Source: Gordonia sp. (in: high G+C Gram-positive bacteria)
GTDB taxonomy: Bacteria; Actinomycetota; Actinomycetes; Mycobacteriales; Mycobacteriaceae
Assembly: GCF_020438995.1 (NCBI RefSeq)
Contig: NZ_JAGQTN010000147.1
Span: 1-35,810, forward strand
Length of the DNA: 35,810 bases
Reading direction: 5' to 3'
Part shown: positions 7,944 to 16,311 of the stretch, piece after piece
How positions within the stretch are numbered: position 1 is the first letter of the stretch
Layout: each line of letters opens with the position of its first letter
Program-made: the position numbers and the translations under genes
Notes under the pieces: model-generated
What the model saw: the letters and a program-made list of their open reading frames with translations, nothing else
Database searches by the model: none
Told to the model about the DNA's origin: nothing

Positions 7944-8686
7944 ATGCCACCACCTCCGGAGTCACGCGGATCAACCGCTCCGAAGCCCGCACCCTCGCCT
8001 TGGCCGAGTTCGACAGGTTCGCCGACCTGACCGCCTCACTGACTCCCGACGAGTGGGCCACCGACACCGACTGCGTCGGCTGGGACGTCCGCGCGATGGT
8101 TCTGCATGTCCTGGGCTCGGCCGACGCGCAAGTATCCCCGCTGGTCTTCGCCCACCAACTGCGCCACGGCCTCCCACTCAACAAGGAGATCGACGCGCAC
8201 CACTGGGTCGACGGCCTCAATGAGCTCCAGATCCGGGAACGAGCAGAACTCACCAATTCCCAAGTGGTCGAGCAGCTTCAGACGATCGGTCCACGGGCGG
8301 TCAAAGGTCGCTTCGGTACCCCCCTGCCCATGCGATACGTGCCGGTGCCGATCGGTGAACCGATCGGCTGGAAGCCGGTCAACTACCTGCTTGAGGTCGG
8401 TTTCACCCGTGACACCTGGGCCCACCGAATCGACATCCACGCAGCGATCGGCCGTCCCATGGACCTCGACCCCGACCACGACGGTCGCCTGGTCGCCGAC
8501 ATCGTCGGCGAGTGGGCCGACGTGCACGGCGCACCGTTCGAACTGCAGCTGACCGGACCCGCCGGCGGCACCTTCTCGCATGGCGTCGACGGCGAGCACA
8601 TCGAGATCGACGCACTCGATTTCATCCGCACCCTCGCCGGCAGGCTGCCCGGCACCGGCGTTCTCGCCAATCCCCTACCCCTCTGA
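7940..8686 (+). CDS. Maleylpyruvate isomerase family, mycothiol-dependent-type protein
   Basis: This 248-residue member of the DinB/MDMPI superfamily has the CVGWDVRAMVLHVLG motif (about residues 45-59), equivalent to the GWTVRDVVAH motif, and FTRDTWAHRIDIHAAIG (about 155-171), which supplies the second conserved histidines. Family members bind a divalent metal and often mycothiol. The substrate is unknown. It is the second gene of the operon controlled by the tetO-like sites, starts at the ATGA overlap with the TetR stop, and is followed after 31 bp by a SnoaL-like gene. That arrangement suggests detoxification or conversion of a small organic inducer. Confidence 0.82.
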   Translation: MNATTSGVTRINRSEARTLALAEFDRFADLTASLTPDEWATDTDCVGWDVRAMVLHVLGSADAQVSPLVFAHQLRHGLPLNKEIDAHHWVDGLNELQIRERAELTNSQVVEQLQTIGPRAVKGRFGTPLPMRYVPVPIGEPIGWKPVNYLLEVGFTRDTWAHRIDIHAAIGRPMDLDPDHDGRLVADIVGEWADVHGAPFELQLTGPAGGTFSHGVDGEHIEIDALDFIRTLAGRLPGTGVLANPLPL

Positions 8687-8717
8687 CTCGCTCTCCACCC
8701 CCTCGAAAGGAATCGAC

Positions 8718-9155
8718 ATGACCACCACCGCAACCGATCTCAGATATCTGGCTCACCGGTTCGTCGACGACGTCATCAACGCCCGCGATCTCGACGGAGC
8801 ACTCGTCGAACTGGTCGCCGAAGACTTCGTCGAACTGGTTCCGCTACCCGGGCAGGGCCCCGGCCGCGACGGTCTCGCCGGCGCCCTCACCATGATGTTC
8901 ACGGCCTTCCCCGACCTGCGCTGGACGATCGATGACATGCTCGTCGAGGACGACCGCGTGCTGGGCGTCTCCACCTGGACCGGCACGCACAAGGGCGACT
9001 TCATGGGCATTCCGGCCACCGGACGCACCGTCACCGTCAGTGCCTGGACCGTCGACCGCTACCGTGACTCGATCTTCGTCGAGAGTCGAATGCTCATGGA
9101 CGTCGCAGGCCTACTCACCCAACTCGGTGTCCTCCCGGCACCTGCGTCCGCATGA
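8718..9155 (+). CDS. SnoaL-like (NTF2-fold) ester-cyclase family protein
   Basis: The 145-residue protein is one NTF2-like domain: helix ... AEDFVELVPLPGQGPGRDGL, then FTAFPDLRWTIDDMLVEDDRV and GTHKGDFMGIPATGRTV, which are typical of the SnoaL-like polyketide cyclase/ester-cyclase family. Such proteins bind or isomerise small molecules; many have no known reaction. The ATG at 8718 is preceded by GAAAGGAA. It is the third gene of the TetR operon and would be co-induced. The sigma factor at 6396 also carries a SnoaL-like domain, but the two are separate genes with different neighbours. Confidence 0.8.
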   Translation: MTTTATDLRYLAHRFVDDVINARDLDGALVELVAEDFVELVPLPGQGPGRDGLAGALTMMFTAFPDLRWTIDDMLVEDDRVLGVSTWTGTHKGDFMGIPATGRTVTVSAWTVDRYRDSIFVESRMLMDVAGLLTQLGVLPAPASA

Positions 9156-9256
9156 ACCGATCGCGGGGTACTTAACGCTCGGAAAATCGTTGAGCGTGAA
9201 GGAGGTTCCTGACTGACTACCTCGCGGCTAAGGTGGCAGCACACGAAGGAGTGCAT

Positions 9257-10371
9257 ATGCGGATAGGCGTGATCGGCGCCGGCATCGGCGGTCTGACGGT
9301 TGCGGCTGGCCTGTCGAACGATGGCCACGATGTCACCGTCTTCGAGCAACGAACCGATCCGGCCGCAGCCGGGGCCGGCCTGACGCTGTTCGGCAATTCG
9401 ATCGACGCATTCGACGCCATCGGCCTCGGCGATCGTGTGCGGGCCGTGAGTAGCGATGCCGTCGCGGGTATGTGCTCCGGGCAGCGGTTGCCGTCGGGTA
9501 GGTGGCTGGTCTCGATGCCGTCGGCGATGGTGCCGAGTATCCGCAGCCTTCATCGTTCCGCCCTGCACCGCACCCTCATTGACGCATTGCCCACCGGCGC
9601 ACTCCATCTGGGACAGGCGGCCGAGGTGCCCTCCGACGGTTCCCCCACGATCACCGTCGACGGTGATACCGAACGGTTCGATCTGGTGGTCGCCGCCGAC
9701 GGCCTCCGAAGCCGGTCGCGCCGCCTACTCGGCATCGACAGCGGCCTGCACTATTGCGGCTACACCGCGTGGCGGGGTGTCACCGAACACCCGATGTCAC
9801 TCGGGGGGCCGGCGAGACGTGGGGCCCCGGCCGGGTATTCGGGATCGTGCCCCTGCCCGACAACCAAATGTATTGGTTCGCCACCGAATCCACTCCCGAG
9901 GGCGGCCACGAGGCCGACGAGAAGACGGCGGTGCTCGACCGATTCGGCACCTGGTATCCACCGATCCGCGAATGCATCGACAACACCCCGGCCGAATCGA
10001 TTCTGCGGCACGACATCTACGACCTCGCCAAAATGCCGTCGACCTTCGTCCGAAACCGGACGGTCCTCCTCGGCGACGCCGCACACGCGATGACCCCGAA
10101 TCTGGGCCAAGGCGCAGGCCAGGCCATCGAGGACGCCGCCACGCTGGTACTGCTCCTGCGCTCCGGCGACATCACCGCCGCACTCGCCCGCCACGACAGG
10201 ATCCGCCGCGCCCGGACGCGCACACTGTGGCGGCAATCGAGGTTGATGGGGAAGGCCGCGCAGGCGGCGAACTCGGTCGCCGTGCACCTGCGCAACTCCC
10301 TCCTACGCGCCACGCCACCGGCGATCGTGTCGAGATCCGCCGCGCGGGTGGCAAAGTGGACGTCACCTTGA
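9257..10371 (+). pseudogene. FAD-dependent monooxygenase gene interrupted by a -1 frameshift
   Basis: The 5' part encodes MRIGVIGAGIGGLTVAAGL (FAD Rossmann motif), then LVVAADGLRSRSR. After 9803-9808 the coding frame continues one frame over with GDAAHAMTPNLGQGAGQAI, the FAD-ribityl motif of group A flavin monooxygenases. One extra G in the run of six at 9803-9808 would join the halves as LGGAGETWGPGR and give a 371-residue protein of normal length. Everything else looks intact, so this may be a recent mutation, a phase-variable tract, or a sequencing error. AAGGAG lies 5 nt before the ATG. The substrate is unknown; aromatic hydroxylation is typical of the group. Confidence 0.82.
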
Positions 10372-10491
10372 CAACGCAGGAACGGACGAACGGCGCCTAC
10401 GCTGAGGGTTCCCCGTCGAGCTTGCGGTTGGTCCCGGAACCCGAGATCGGCGGCAAAGTCAGGCAGTCACAACTGCGAGTATCTTGGGACG

Positions 10492-10920
10492 ATGAGTGAC
10501 CGGATCGAGCGGTTCGTCGCACCGCATGACCATGTCTGGGACCAGGTCAAGGCCGAACTCGCGGCCGGGCGCAAGGACACCCACTGGATGTGGTGGATCT
10601 TCCCGCAGCTCGCAGCGCTCGGACGGTCCTGGACGGCCCAAGAGTACGGCCTCGACGGGGCCGCGGAGGCCCGGGCGTTCGCAGCACACGATGTCCTCGG
10701 ACCACGGCTCATCCACGCCTGCGAACTCCTCCTGGCACTCCCGGAGGGCACCGAGATCGACGCCGTCCTCGGAGACATCGACACCAGGAAACTCCGGTCG
10801 TCGATGACGCTCTTCGACGCCGTGACCACCGGCGACGTCTTCGGCCGCGTACTCGACCGCTACTTCGACGGCGACCGCGACCACCGCACACTCGAACTCC
10901 TCAACCAACCAGCAAAGTAG
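10492..10920 (+). CDS. DUF1810 family protein
   Basis: The 142-residue protein matches the DUF1810 pattern: an early ERFVAPHDHVWDQVKAEL helix, then KDTHWMWWIFPQLAALG (about residues 30-46), LGPRLIHACELLLAL and a closing DAVTTGDVFGRVLDRYFDG. The function of the family is not established. No signal or membrane segment is visible. A TATCTT hexamer at 10480-10485 lies 6 nt before the ATG, and there is no Shine-Dalgarno, so a leaderless transcript is likely. No operon partner is seen. Confidence 0.8.
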   Translation: MSDRIERFVAPHDHVWDQVKAELAAGRKDTHWMWWIFPQLAALGRSWTAQEYGLDGAAEARAFAAHDVLGPRLIHACELLLALPEGTEIDAVLGDIDTRKLRSSMTLFDAVTTGDVFGRVLDRYFDGDRDHRTLELLNQPAK

Positions 10921-10958
10921 ATCCGCACGTCACAGCCCGGCGTAGCGTCGGTCGCGCG

Positions 10959-11102
10959 TCAGCCTTCCGTCCGGATCGTGTAGTCGCGTTCGATTCCCAC
11001 AGTCGCTCTGCCCCACTCACTGCCGGCGACGCGCCGCTGGTGGGTATCGAAAGCAGCCTGGTCGATGAACCTTTCTTCAAGAGCCGAAGGATCGTGGCGG
11101 TC
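10959..11102 (-). pseudogene. Probable 3' remnant of an antibiotic-biosynthesis-monooxygenase-type gene
   Basis: Leftward, the frame from 11102 to the TGA at 10959-10961 reads 47 codons including HDPSALEERFID, AAFDTHQRRV and GSEWGRATVGIERDYTI. This looks like the C-terminal half of an ABM-fold quinol monooxygenase (pattern: EE-(Y/F)-x-D-x-AAFDAHQ). The frame is closed by a TGA immediately upstream and no start codon fits. It lies in an otherwise empty 219-bp gap after vapC. Recognition is by eye, so the family is tentative. Another leftward frame here (10901-11143) looks non-coding. Confidence 0.4.
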
Positions 11103-11139
11103 TCATTCATGCGATAAGCACCTCTCCCGGATGGACGAG

Positions 11140-11553
11140 TCATACGGTCGGGGCGACATACTCGAACTGCAAGTCCGTCACCCGCGCTATGTAGCCGAAG
11201 TCATGGTCCGCCGCCAGGACTGTCACATCGTTCACGATGGCGTACCCCGCGATGAGGATATCCACCGAACCGGCTGCGCGAACCATGCCGGCATTCCACA
11301 GCGCGCTCTGGATATCGAGCACCAGGGACTCGTCAGGGGCGCGTTCCAAGGGGAACCCCAATGAGATCTGCTCACGGTAGTGAGCGTGATCCTCGGGCGT
11401 ACGGGCGCTGTGGCAAAACTCCAGGACCTGCGGCGGGCAGGTGACGAACAAGTCGGCGGGTGCGCGCTCGATACGCCGCAACCGATCCGTGATCGCCGGG
11501 TCACCGGTGGCCAATCTCGCCCAGACGGAGTTGTCGACGAGGTAGTCGGTCAT
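11140..11553 (-). CDS. vapC: VapC-type PIN-domain toxin ribonuclease
   Basis: The 137-residue PIN domain carries the expected acidic residues: D7 in YLVDNS, E45 in VLEFCH, D98 in SVDILIAGYA, and D116/D118 in ADHDFGYIA. VapC toxins are Mg-dependent RNases that cleave tRNA or rRNA and are neutralised by a cognate VapB. The start ATG overlaps the stop of the antitoxin gene by 4 bp, the usual coupled arrangement. The length is normal for a functional toxin. The RNA target cannot be predicted. Confidence 0.92.
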   Translation of the reverse strand: MTDYLVDNSVWARLATGDPAITDRLRRIERAPADLFVTCPPQVLEFCHSARTPEDHAHYREQISLGFPLERAPDESLVLDIQSALWNAGMVRAAGSVDILIAGYAIVNDVTVLAADHDFGYIARVTDLQFEYVAPTV

Positions 11554-11768
11554 CGATCGCCGGACTCACCTGGCGAAACCACCGGCGCCCCAAGCTCTTC
11601 CGCCAAGTTGTCGAGACCGGCGATCCCCGCGATCATGGCACCCTTCTGCTTTGACGCGATGAGCCTCCTGAGCGCAAGGTCGAGCACGGCCCGGTTCGAA
11701 CGCTCGCCGGTCAGCTCTCTGGCCCGCTCGATCAAAGCCGGGTCCAGATCAACACTCGTCACAGCCAC
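11550..11768 (-). CDS. vapB: VapB-type antitoxin
   Basis: The 72-residue protein has a ribbon-helix-helix-like N-terminus (VTSVDLDPALIERARELTG, NRAVLDLALRRLIA) and an extended C-terminus rich in G, E and P that would wrap the toxin. It starts with GTG at 11768, six nt after AGGAGG. The promoter region holds an AT-rich palindrome at 11787-11806 that should be the autorepression site. It is the first gene of the vapBC operon. Confidence 0.88.
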   Translation of the reverse strand: MAVTSVDLDPALIERARELTGERSNRAVLDLALRRLIASKQKGAMIAGIAGLDNLAEELGAPVVSPGESGDR

Positions 11769-11786
11769 ATCACACCTCCTGACATG

Positions 11787-11806
11787 CTATATATCGAATT
11801 ATATAG
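11787..11806. promoter_or_regulatory. vapBC operator palindrome
   Basis: CTATATA and TATATAG are perfect inverted copies separated by TCGAAT. The site lies 19 bp upstream of the vapB GTG and is strikingly AT-rich for this DNA, so it probably holds both the promoter -10 region and the VapBC binding site. Confidence 0.65.
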
Positions 11807-11853
11807 TAGCTGAGGAGTGAGTTGGCTTCTGTTCTTGAACCGGAAGCCCATAC

Positions 11854-11871
11854 CAGTGATTCATGTCACTG
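11854..11871. promoter_or_regulatory. Dyad before the GAF/Fis regulator gene
   Basis: CAGTGA-TTCATG-TCACTG is an inverted repeat with 6-nt perfect arms ending 8 bp before the ATG at 11880. It overlaps the likely ribosome-binding region. An autoregulatory site or translation-blocking hairpin are both possible. Confidence 0.4.
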
Positions 11872-11879
11872 TAGGAGAC

Positions 11880-13484
11880 ATGGCCGTCTCCTCGCCGCAA
11901 CGCCCCGTCATCGCCGCGTCCTGGCGCCGCTCACGACATGCCGGGCTGGTAGAGGATGTGCGCCCCGAACCATCGCTGGCCGACGTCGCCGCCGCCGACC
12001 CGTTGCTCGACGCCGCCCGCCCGGTGCTGGCGCGTGCCGCCGAAGCGTTGTCGGGCACCTCCACCGCGCTGCTACTGGTGGACGCGGGCTGCCGACTGGT
12101 GACTCGGGTCACCAGCGACGCAACGCTCGAAGGTCTGCTGACCGCGGCCGGCGCCGTGACCGGCGCCGACTTCCAGGAGACCACCATGGGTACGACCGCA
12201 CTCGGAACCACCGCCGAGGTGCGCAGCGACGTGGTGATCAACAGCGGCGAACACTATCTCGAACAGTTCCGGATCATGAGCTGTTTCGGCCGGCCGATCA
12301 TTCATCCGGCCACCCGCAGACTCGCCGGCACCATCTGCATGACAGAGATCGCCGACCGCATGAATCCACTGTCGGTCCCGCTCATTCACGGCGTGGTCGA
12401 CGATATAGCCGAACGCCTCCTCGACCGCTCGCGAGCCGACAACCGGACGGTGATCGCCGCGTTCGAACGTGCTTGCATGCGGCGGGATGCGGGGGTGGCC
12501 GCCGTCGGACACGACGTCCAACTGACCAACAGCTTGGCGGCACAGTTCCTGGGCCCCGGTGATTTTGCCACGTTACGTCTACTTGCGGCCGAAGCGTTCG
12601 CACCGGAGACGGTGACGCTGGTTTCCGGTGTCACCATGGAGGTCCTCGTCCAGCGCGTCCCCGGGGTGACTCACGCAGCGGTCTTCATGCTCCGCCCCGC
12701 CGATCACGACGTGATGTCCGCAGCCGGTTTCGCCGTGCACGCCAAGGGTTCTCCGACCACCGCGGTCTGTGGCGAATCGGGCACCGGGCGCACCACGCGG
12801 GCACGGATGCTGGCCGGCGATGCTATCTATGTGGACGTCGCCGCCGGACTCCTCGACGGGAGGGCACCGAACGTCCCCGTGCTGCTACGGCATGCGCGCA
12901 CCGCCGGACGACCGCTCGTCATCGATGGAATCGACTTCCTCGACGGGAGATCGCTGGCGCTCCTGCGAACCGCGGTCACCACCGCGGCGCCAGAACAGCC
13001 CCCGCTTGTGCTCGTTTCCGGTCCACCCGGCGAGCTCACCGCCGCGGCCGCCGCAGTCGTCGCCTGCTGCGGCGTCCGGGTGGACCTCGCACCGCTGCGC
13101 AGACGCGAAACCGAACTCGCCGCAACGGTTCAGCAACTCCTCGCCGGCATCGACGACCGGCTGACCCTGAACGCCGATGCGGCTGATTGCCTGGTGACGC
13201 AGGAGTGGCCCGGCAACCTGACCGAACTGCGAATCGTCCTGCAACAGGCCGCGGCTGCGACGCTGCGCCGCGGCGATCGCCAGGTGTCGGGCGCCGACCT
13301 GCCCGATAGCCACCGCACACCGACGCGGGTCGGCAGACTGCTCGGCCGCGAACGAGCCGAGCGGCAGGCGATCATCAGCGCCCTCGACGCGGCCGACAGA
13401 AACAAGAGCCGGGCCGCCAAAGCCCTCGGCATCAGCCGCACCACCCTTTACACGCGAATGCGGGCACTCGACATACGAAGCTGA
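11880..13484 (+). CDS. GAF/Fis-type transcriptional activator with degenerate AAA+ domain (AcoR-like)
   Basis: The 534-residue protein has the architecture of an AcoR-type activator: an N-terminal RPVIAASWRRSRHAGL motif, a GAF sensor domain (about 60-190), a shortened AAA+ remnant (CGESGTGRTTRARML near 297-311), and a C-terminal Fis-type helix-turn-helix (NKSRAAKALGISRTTLYTRM). The GAFTGA sigma-54 contact loop is absent and the Walker A lysine is arginine, so it cannot work as a classical sigma-54 activator; actinobacteria generally lack sigma-54. It lies 107 bp before the aldehyde and alcohol dehydrogenase genes and most likely senses an alcohol or aldehyde and activates them. The ATG at 11880 has GGAG only 2 nt away, so the exact start is uncertain. 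Confidence 0.82.
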   Translation: MAVSSPQRPVIAASWRRSRHAGLVEDVRPEPSLADVAAADPLLDAARPVLARAAEALSGTSTALLLVDAGCRLVTRVTSDATLEGLLTAAGAVTGADFQETTMGTTALGTTAEVRSDVVINSGEHYLEQFRIMSCFGRPIIHPATRRLAGTICMTEIADRMNPLSVPLIHGVVDDIAERLLDRSRADNRTVIAAFERACMRRDAGVAAVGHDVQLTNSLAAQFLGPGDFATLRLLAAEAFAPETVTLVSGVTMEVLVQRVPGVTHAAVFMLRPADHDVMSAAGFAVHAKGSPTTAVCGESGTGRTTRARMLAGDAIYVDVAAGLLDGRAPNVPVLLRHARTAGRPLVIDGIDFLDGRSLALLRTAVTTAAPEQPPLVLVSGPPGELTAAAAAVVACCGVRVDLAPLRRRETELAATVQQLLAGIDDRLTLNADAADCLVTQEWPGNLTELRIVLQQAAAATLRRGDRQVSGADLPDSHRTPTRVGRLLGRERAERQAIISALDAADRNKSRAAKALGISRTTLYTRMRALDIRS

Positions 13485-13591
13485 CTGCACTGTCCAGATT
13501 CTGCACATGCCGGTGCCTGGGATCCATGCGAGAAATGACATACGCCAACGTGGCGGATATCACAGATCGTTGCCCGTCCTCAGGAGCACAG

Positions 13592-15085
13592 ATGACCAGT
13601 ACCGTCCCTGCCCTACATCCCGCCGTTGCCGAATTTGTCGCCGCCGATCGCAAGATGCTGATCGGCGGGCGCTGGGTCGACGCGGTATCCGGGAAGACCT
13701 TCGAGACCCACGATCCGGCGACCGGAAACCTGATCACCCGTGTCGCCATGGGTGAGGCCGCCGATATCGACGCCGCGGTCACCGCGGCGCGGGCCGCATT
13801 CGAGGGGCCATGGTCCCGGATGAAGCCGAACGAGCGCGAACGCCTGATCTGGCGGGTCGGCGATCTCCTGTCCGAGCGTGCTGAGATCTTCGGCCAGCTC
13901 GAGGCGCTTGACAACGGCAAATCCGTGGCGATCGCGACAGCCGTCGACGTCGGTTGGTCGGCAGACGTGTGGCGGTACAACGCCGGACTGACCACCAAGA
14001 TCACCGGCACCTCGGTGAACCCGTCGATGCCGTTCGCGCCCGGCGGCCAATTTCACGCCTACACCCGCCGCGAAGCACTCGGCGTGTGCGGCCAGATCGT
14101 CCCCTGGAACTTCCCGATCCTGATGGCGACTTGGAAGTTGGCGCCCGCGCTCGCCGCAGGAAACACCGTCGTGCTCAAACCCGCCGAGCAGACGCCACTG
14201 AGTGCGCTGCTACTCGGCGAGATCTTCGAGGAAGCAGGATTCCCGCCCGGGGTGGTGAACATCGTTCCCGGCTTCGGTGACGCGGGTGCAGCCCTGGCCG
14301 CGCACCTCGACGTCGACAAAGTGGCCTTCACCGGGTCCACCGAGGTGGGCAAGAAGATCGTGCACGCCGCGACCGGGAACCTGAAGAAGGTGACCCTCGA
14401 ACTGGGCGGCAAGAGCCCCAACATCGTGTTCGCGGACGCCGATCTGGAAGCCGCTGTCGCCGGTTCGGTCGCGGCCTGGATGTTCAACCACGGTCAGTGC
14501 TGCGTGGCCGGAACCCGAATGTTCGTGCAGCGCGATATTTTCGACGACTTCACCCAGGCCGTCGCCGATGCCGCCGCCCAGGCCAAGATCGGACCGGGAC
14601 TCGACCCGACGACAGAACTCGGCCCGTTGGTGTCTCAGGAGCAGTTCGACAGGGTCAGCGGATACATCGAAGCGGGGCTGGCCGACGGCGGACGTGCACT
14701 CACCGGCGGAAAACGCTGGGGCGAGAGCGGCTACTTCATCGAGCCGACCGTCTTCGTCGACGTCGAACCCGGATTCTCCGTGGTCGACGAAGAGATCTTC
14801 GGCCCGGTGGTGGCCGCACTTCCGTTCGACGACGAAGAAGACATCGCAGCGGCCGCCAACAAATCGATCTACGGCCTGGCCGCCGGGATCTGGACCAAGG
14901 ACCTGTCGAAAGCGCATCGCACCGCCGCCGCCGTGCAAGCCGGTTCGGTGTGGGTCAACCAGTACAACGGCTTCGACACCGCGCTGCCCTTCGGCGGTTT
15001 CAAACAGTCGGGCTGGGGCCGGGAACTCGGCGACTCCGCGATCGATCTCTACACGCAGGTAAAGGCCGTGAATATCGCACTGTAG
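13592..15085 (+). CDS. NAD-dependent aldehyde dehydrogenase
   Basis: The 497-residue enzyme oxidises an aldehyde to the carboxylic acid with NAD(P)+. It shows the oxyanion/NAD motif PWNFPILMATWKLAPAL, FTGSTEVGKKI, the general base motif LELGGKSPN, and the catalytic thiol in GQCCVAG (probably Cys304). The end, LPFGGFKQSGWGREL, is typical of the family and the length is standard. CAGGAG lies 5 nt before the chosen ATG; an upstream in-frame ATG at 13526 is less likely. It would take the product of the alcohol dehydrogenase gene 46 bp downstream. A hairpin spans its stop codon. Confidence 0.93.
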   Translation: MTSTVPALHPAVAEFVAADRKMLIGGRWVDAVSGKTFETHDPATGNLITRVAMGEAADIDAAVTAARAAFEGPWSRMKPNERERLIWRVGDLLSERAEIFGQLEALDNGKSVAIATAVDVGWSADVWRYNAGLTTKITGTSVNPSMPFAPGGQFHAYTRREALGVCGQIVPWNFPILMATWKLAPALAAGNTVVLKPAEQTPLSALLLGEIFEEAGFPPGVVNIVPGFGDAGAALAAHLDVDKVAFTGSTEVGKKIVHAATGNLKKVTLELGGKSPNIVFADADLEAAVAGSVAAWMFNHGQCCVAGTRMFVQRDIFDDFTQAVADAAAQAKIGPGLDPTTELGPLVSQEQFDRVSGYIEAGLADGGRALTGGKRWGESGYFIEPTVFVDVEPGFSVVDEEIFGPVVAALPFDDEEDIAAAANKSIYGLAAGIWTKDLSKAHRTAAAVQAGSVWVNQYNGFDTALPFGGFKQSGWGRELGDSAIDLYTQVKAVNIAL

Positions 15086-15098
15086 GTGCGATATTCAC
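15068..15098 (+). terminator. Intercistronic hairpin containing the aldehyde dehydrogenase stop codon
   Basis: Perfect 13-nt arms (GTGAATATCGCAC and its complement) enclose the loop TGTAG, which contains the TAG stop. The left arm is coding sequence (last codons VNIAL) and the right arm its inverted copy outside the gene. No U tract follows. It may act as an attenuator or 3'-end stabiliser that sets the ratio of the two dehydrogenases. Confidence 0.65.
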
Positions 15099-15131
15099 CC
15101 ACACATACCCACACCATCTCAAAGGAGAGAA

Positions 15132-16244
15132 ATGAAGACCAAGGCCGCAGTACTCCTCGAACCAGGTAAGCCATTCGAATTGATGGAACTCGACCTCGAC
15201 GCACCCGGAGTCGGCGAGGTTCTGATCAAATACACCGCCGCAGGACTGTGCCACTCGGATCTGCACCTGACCGACGGCGACCTGCCGCCGCGCTATCCGA
15301 TCGTCGGCGGGCACGAAGGATCCGGGATCATCCAGGAAGTCGGGCCCGGGGTGGGCAAGGTGAAGCCCGGTGACCACGTGGTGTGCAGCTTCATTCCGAA
15401 CTGCGGCACCTGTCGGTACTGTTCGACCGGACGGCAGAACCTGTGCGACATGGGAGCGACGATCCTGGAGGGCTCCATGCCCGACGGCAGCTTCCGATTC
15501 CACGGCAACGGCCAGGATTTCGGCGCCATGTGCATGCTCGGCACCTTCTCCGAGTATGCGACGATCTCCCAGCATTCAGTGGTCAAGGTGGACGACTGGC
15601 TACCTTTGGAGACCGCTGTGCTGGTCGGCTGCGGTGTGCCGTCGGGCTGGGGAACGGCGACCACGGCCGGAAACCTGCGAGCCGGCGACACCGCCGTCAT
15701 CTACGGGATCGGCGGCCTGGGCATCAACGCCGTCCAGGGTGCGGTGGCGTCCGGATGCAAGTACGTCGTCGTCGTCGACCCGGTGGAGATGAAACGCGAC
15801 CAGGCGCTTAAATTCGGTGCGACACATGCCTTTGCGACCGCAGAGGAAGCCCAGACCAAAGTCACCGAACTGACCTGGGGACAGGGCGCCGACGCTGCCC
15901 TGATCCTGGTAGGCACCGTCGACGAGGCCGTGGTGTCGGCCGCGACCGCGGTGATCGGCAAGGGCGGAAGGGTGGTGATCACCGGTCTGGCCGATCCGAC
16001 GAAGCTGACCGTGCACGTCTCGGGCTGCGATCTGACACTGAACCAGAAGACCATCATGGGCACACTGTTCGGTTCGATGAACCCGCAGTACGACATCGTC
16101 CGGCTGCTACGTCTCTACGACGCCGGTCAGCTCAAGCTCGACGAGCTGATCACTACCAAGTACAGCCTGGAGCAGGTCAACGAGGGCTACGAGGACCTGC
16201 GCGCAGGTAAGAACATCCGTGGAGTCATCGTGCACGCGGACTGA
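15132..16244 (+). CDS. NDMA-dependent (mycofactocin-linked) zinc alcohol dehydrogenase
   Basis: The 370-residue medium-chain dehydrogenase has the catalytic zinc ligand C40 in AAGLCHSDLHL, GGHEGSG (H61, E62), the structural zinc cysteines in NCGTCRYCSTGRQNLCD, and the nucleotide motif YGIGGLGINAVQG. The stretches ATILEGSMPDGSFRFHGNG and MGTLFGSMNPQYDIVRLL are characteristic of the NDMA-dependent nicotinoprotein family. In these enzymes NAD is tightly bound and re-oxidised by another carrier, for which the peptide-derived cofactor mycofactocin is the established candidate. No mycofactocin biosynthesis genes are in this window. The ATG follows AAAGGAGAG. It should oxidise primary alcohols to the aldehyde used by the upstream enzyme. 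Confidence 0.9.
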   Translation: MKTKAAVLLEPGKPFELMELDLDAPGVGEVLIKYTAAGLCHSDLHLTDGDLPPRYPIVGGHEGSGIIQEVGPGVGKVKPGDHVVCSFIPNCGTCRYCSTGRQNLCDMGATILEGSMPDGSFRFHGNGQDFGAMCMLGTFSEYATISQHSVVKVDDWLPLETAVLVGCGVPSGWGTATTAGNLRAGDTAVIYGIGGLGINAVQGAVASGCKYVVVVDPVEMKRDQALKFGATHAFATAEEAQTKVTELTWGQGADAALILVGTVDEAVVSAATAVIGKGGRVVITGLADPTKLTVHVSGCDLTLNQKTIMGTLFGSMNPQYDIVRLLRLYDAGQLKLDELITTKYSLEQVNEGYEDLRAGKNIRGVIVHAD

Positions 16245-16260
16245 CTGTCGGCAAACCCGC

Positions 16261-16305
16261 AAATGTTGCTGTTAGTTCCGAAATCCGGAACTAACAGCAA
16301 CATTT
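16261..16305. terminator. Perfect 20-bp hairpin after the alcohol dehydrogenase gene
   Basis: Two perfectly complementary 20-nt arms (16261-16280, 16286-16305) enclose loop AAATC. The stem contains TTGCTGTTAGTTCCG. It lies 17 bp after the adh stop and is the likely operon terminator. It shares sequence with the hairpins at 3841-3883 and 16567-16603. Confidence 0.7.
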
Positions 16306-16311
16306 CATTCG

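Noticed and set aside
10901-11143. Leftward 80-codon frame after vapC
   Set aside because: Its sequence is not protein-like; the neighbouring frame holds the monooxygenase-like fragment instead.
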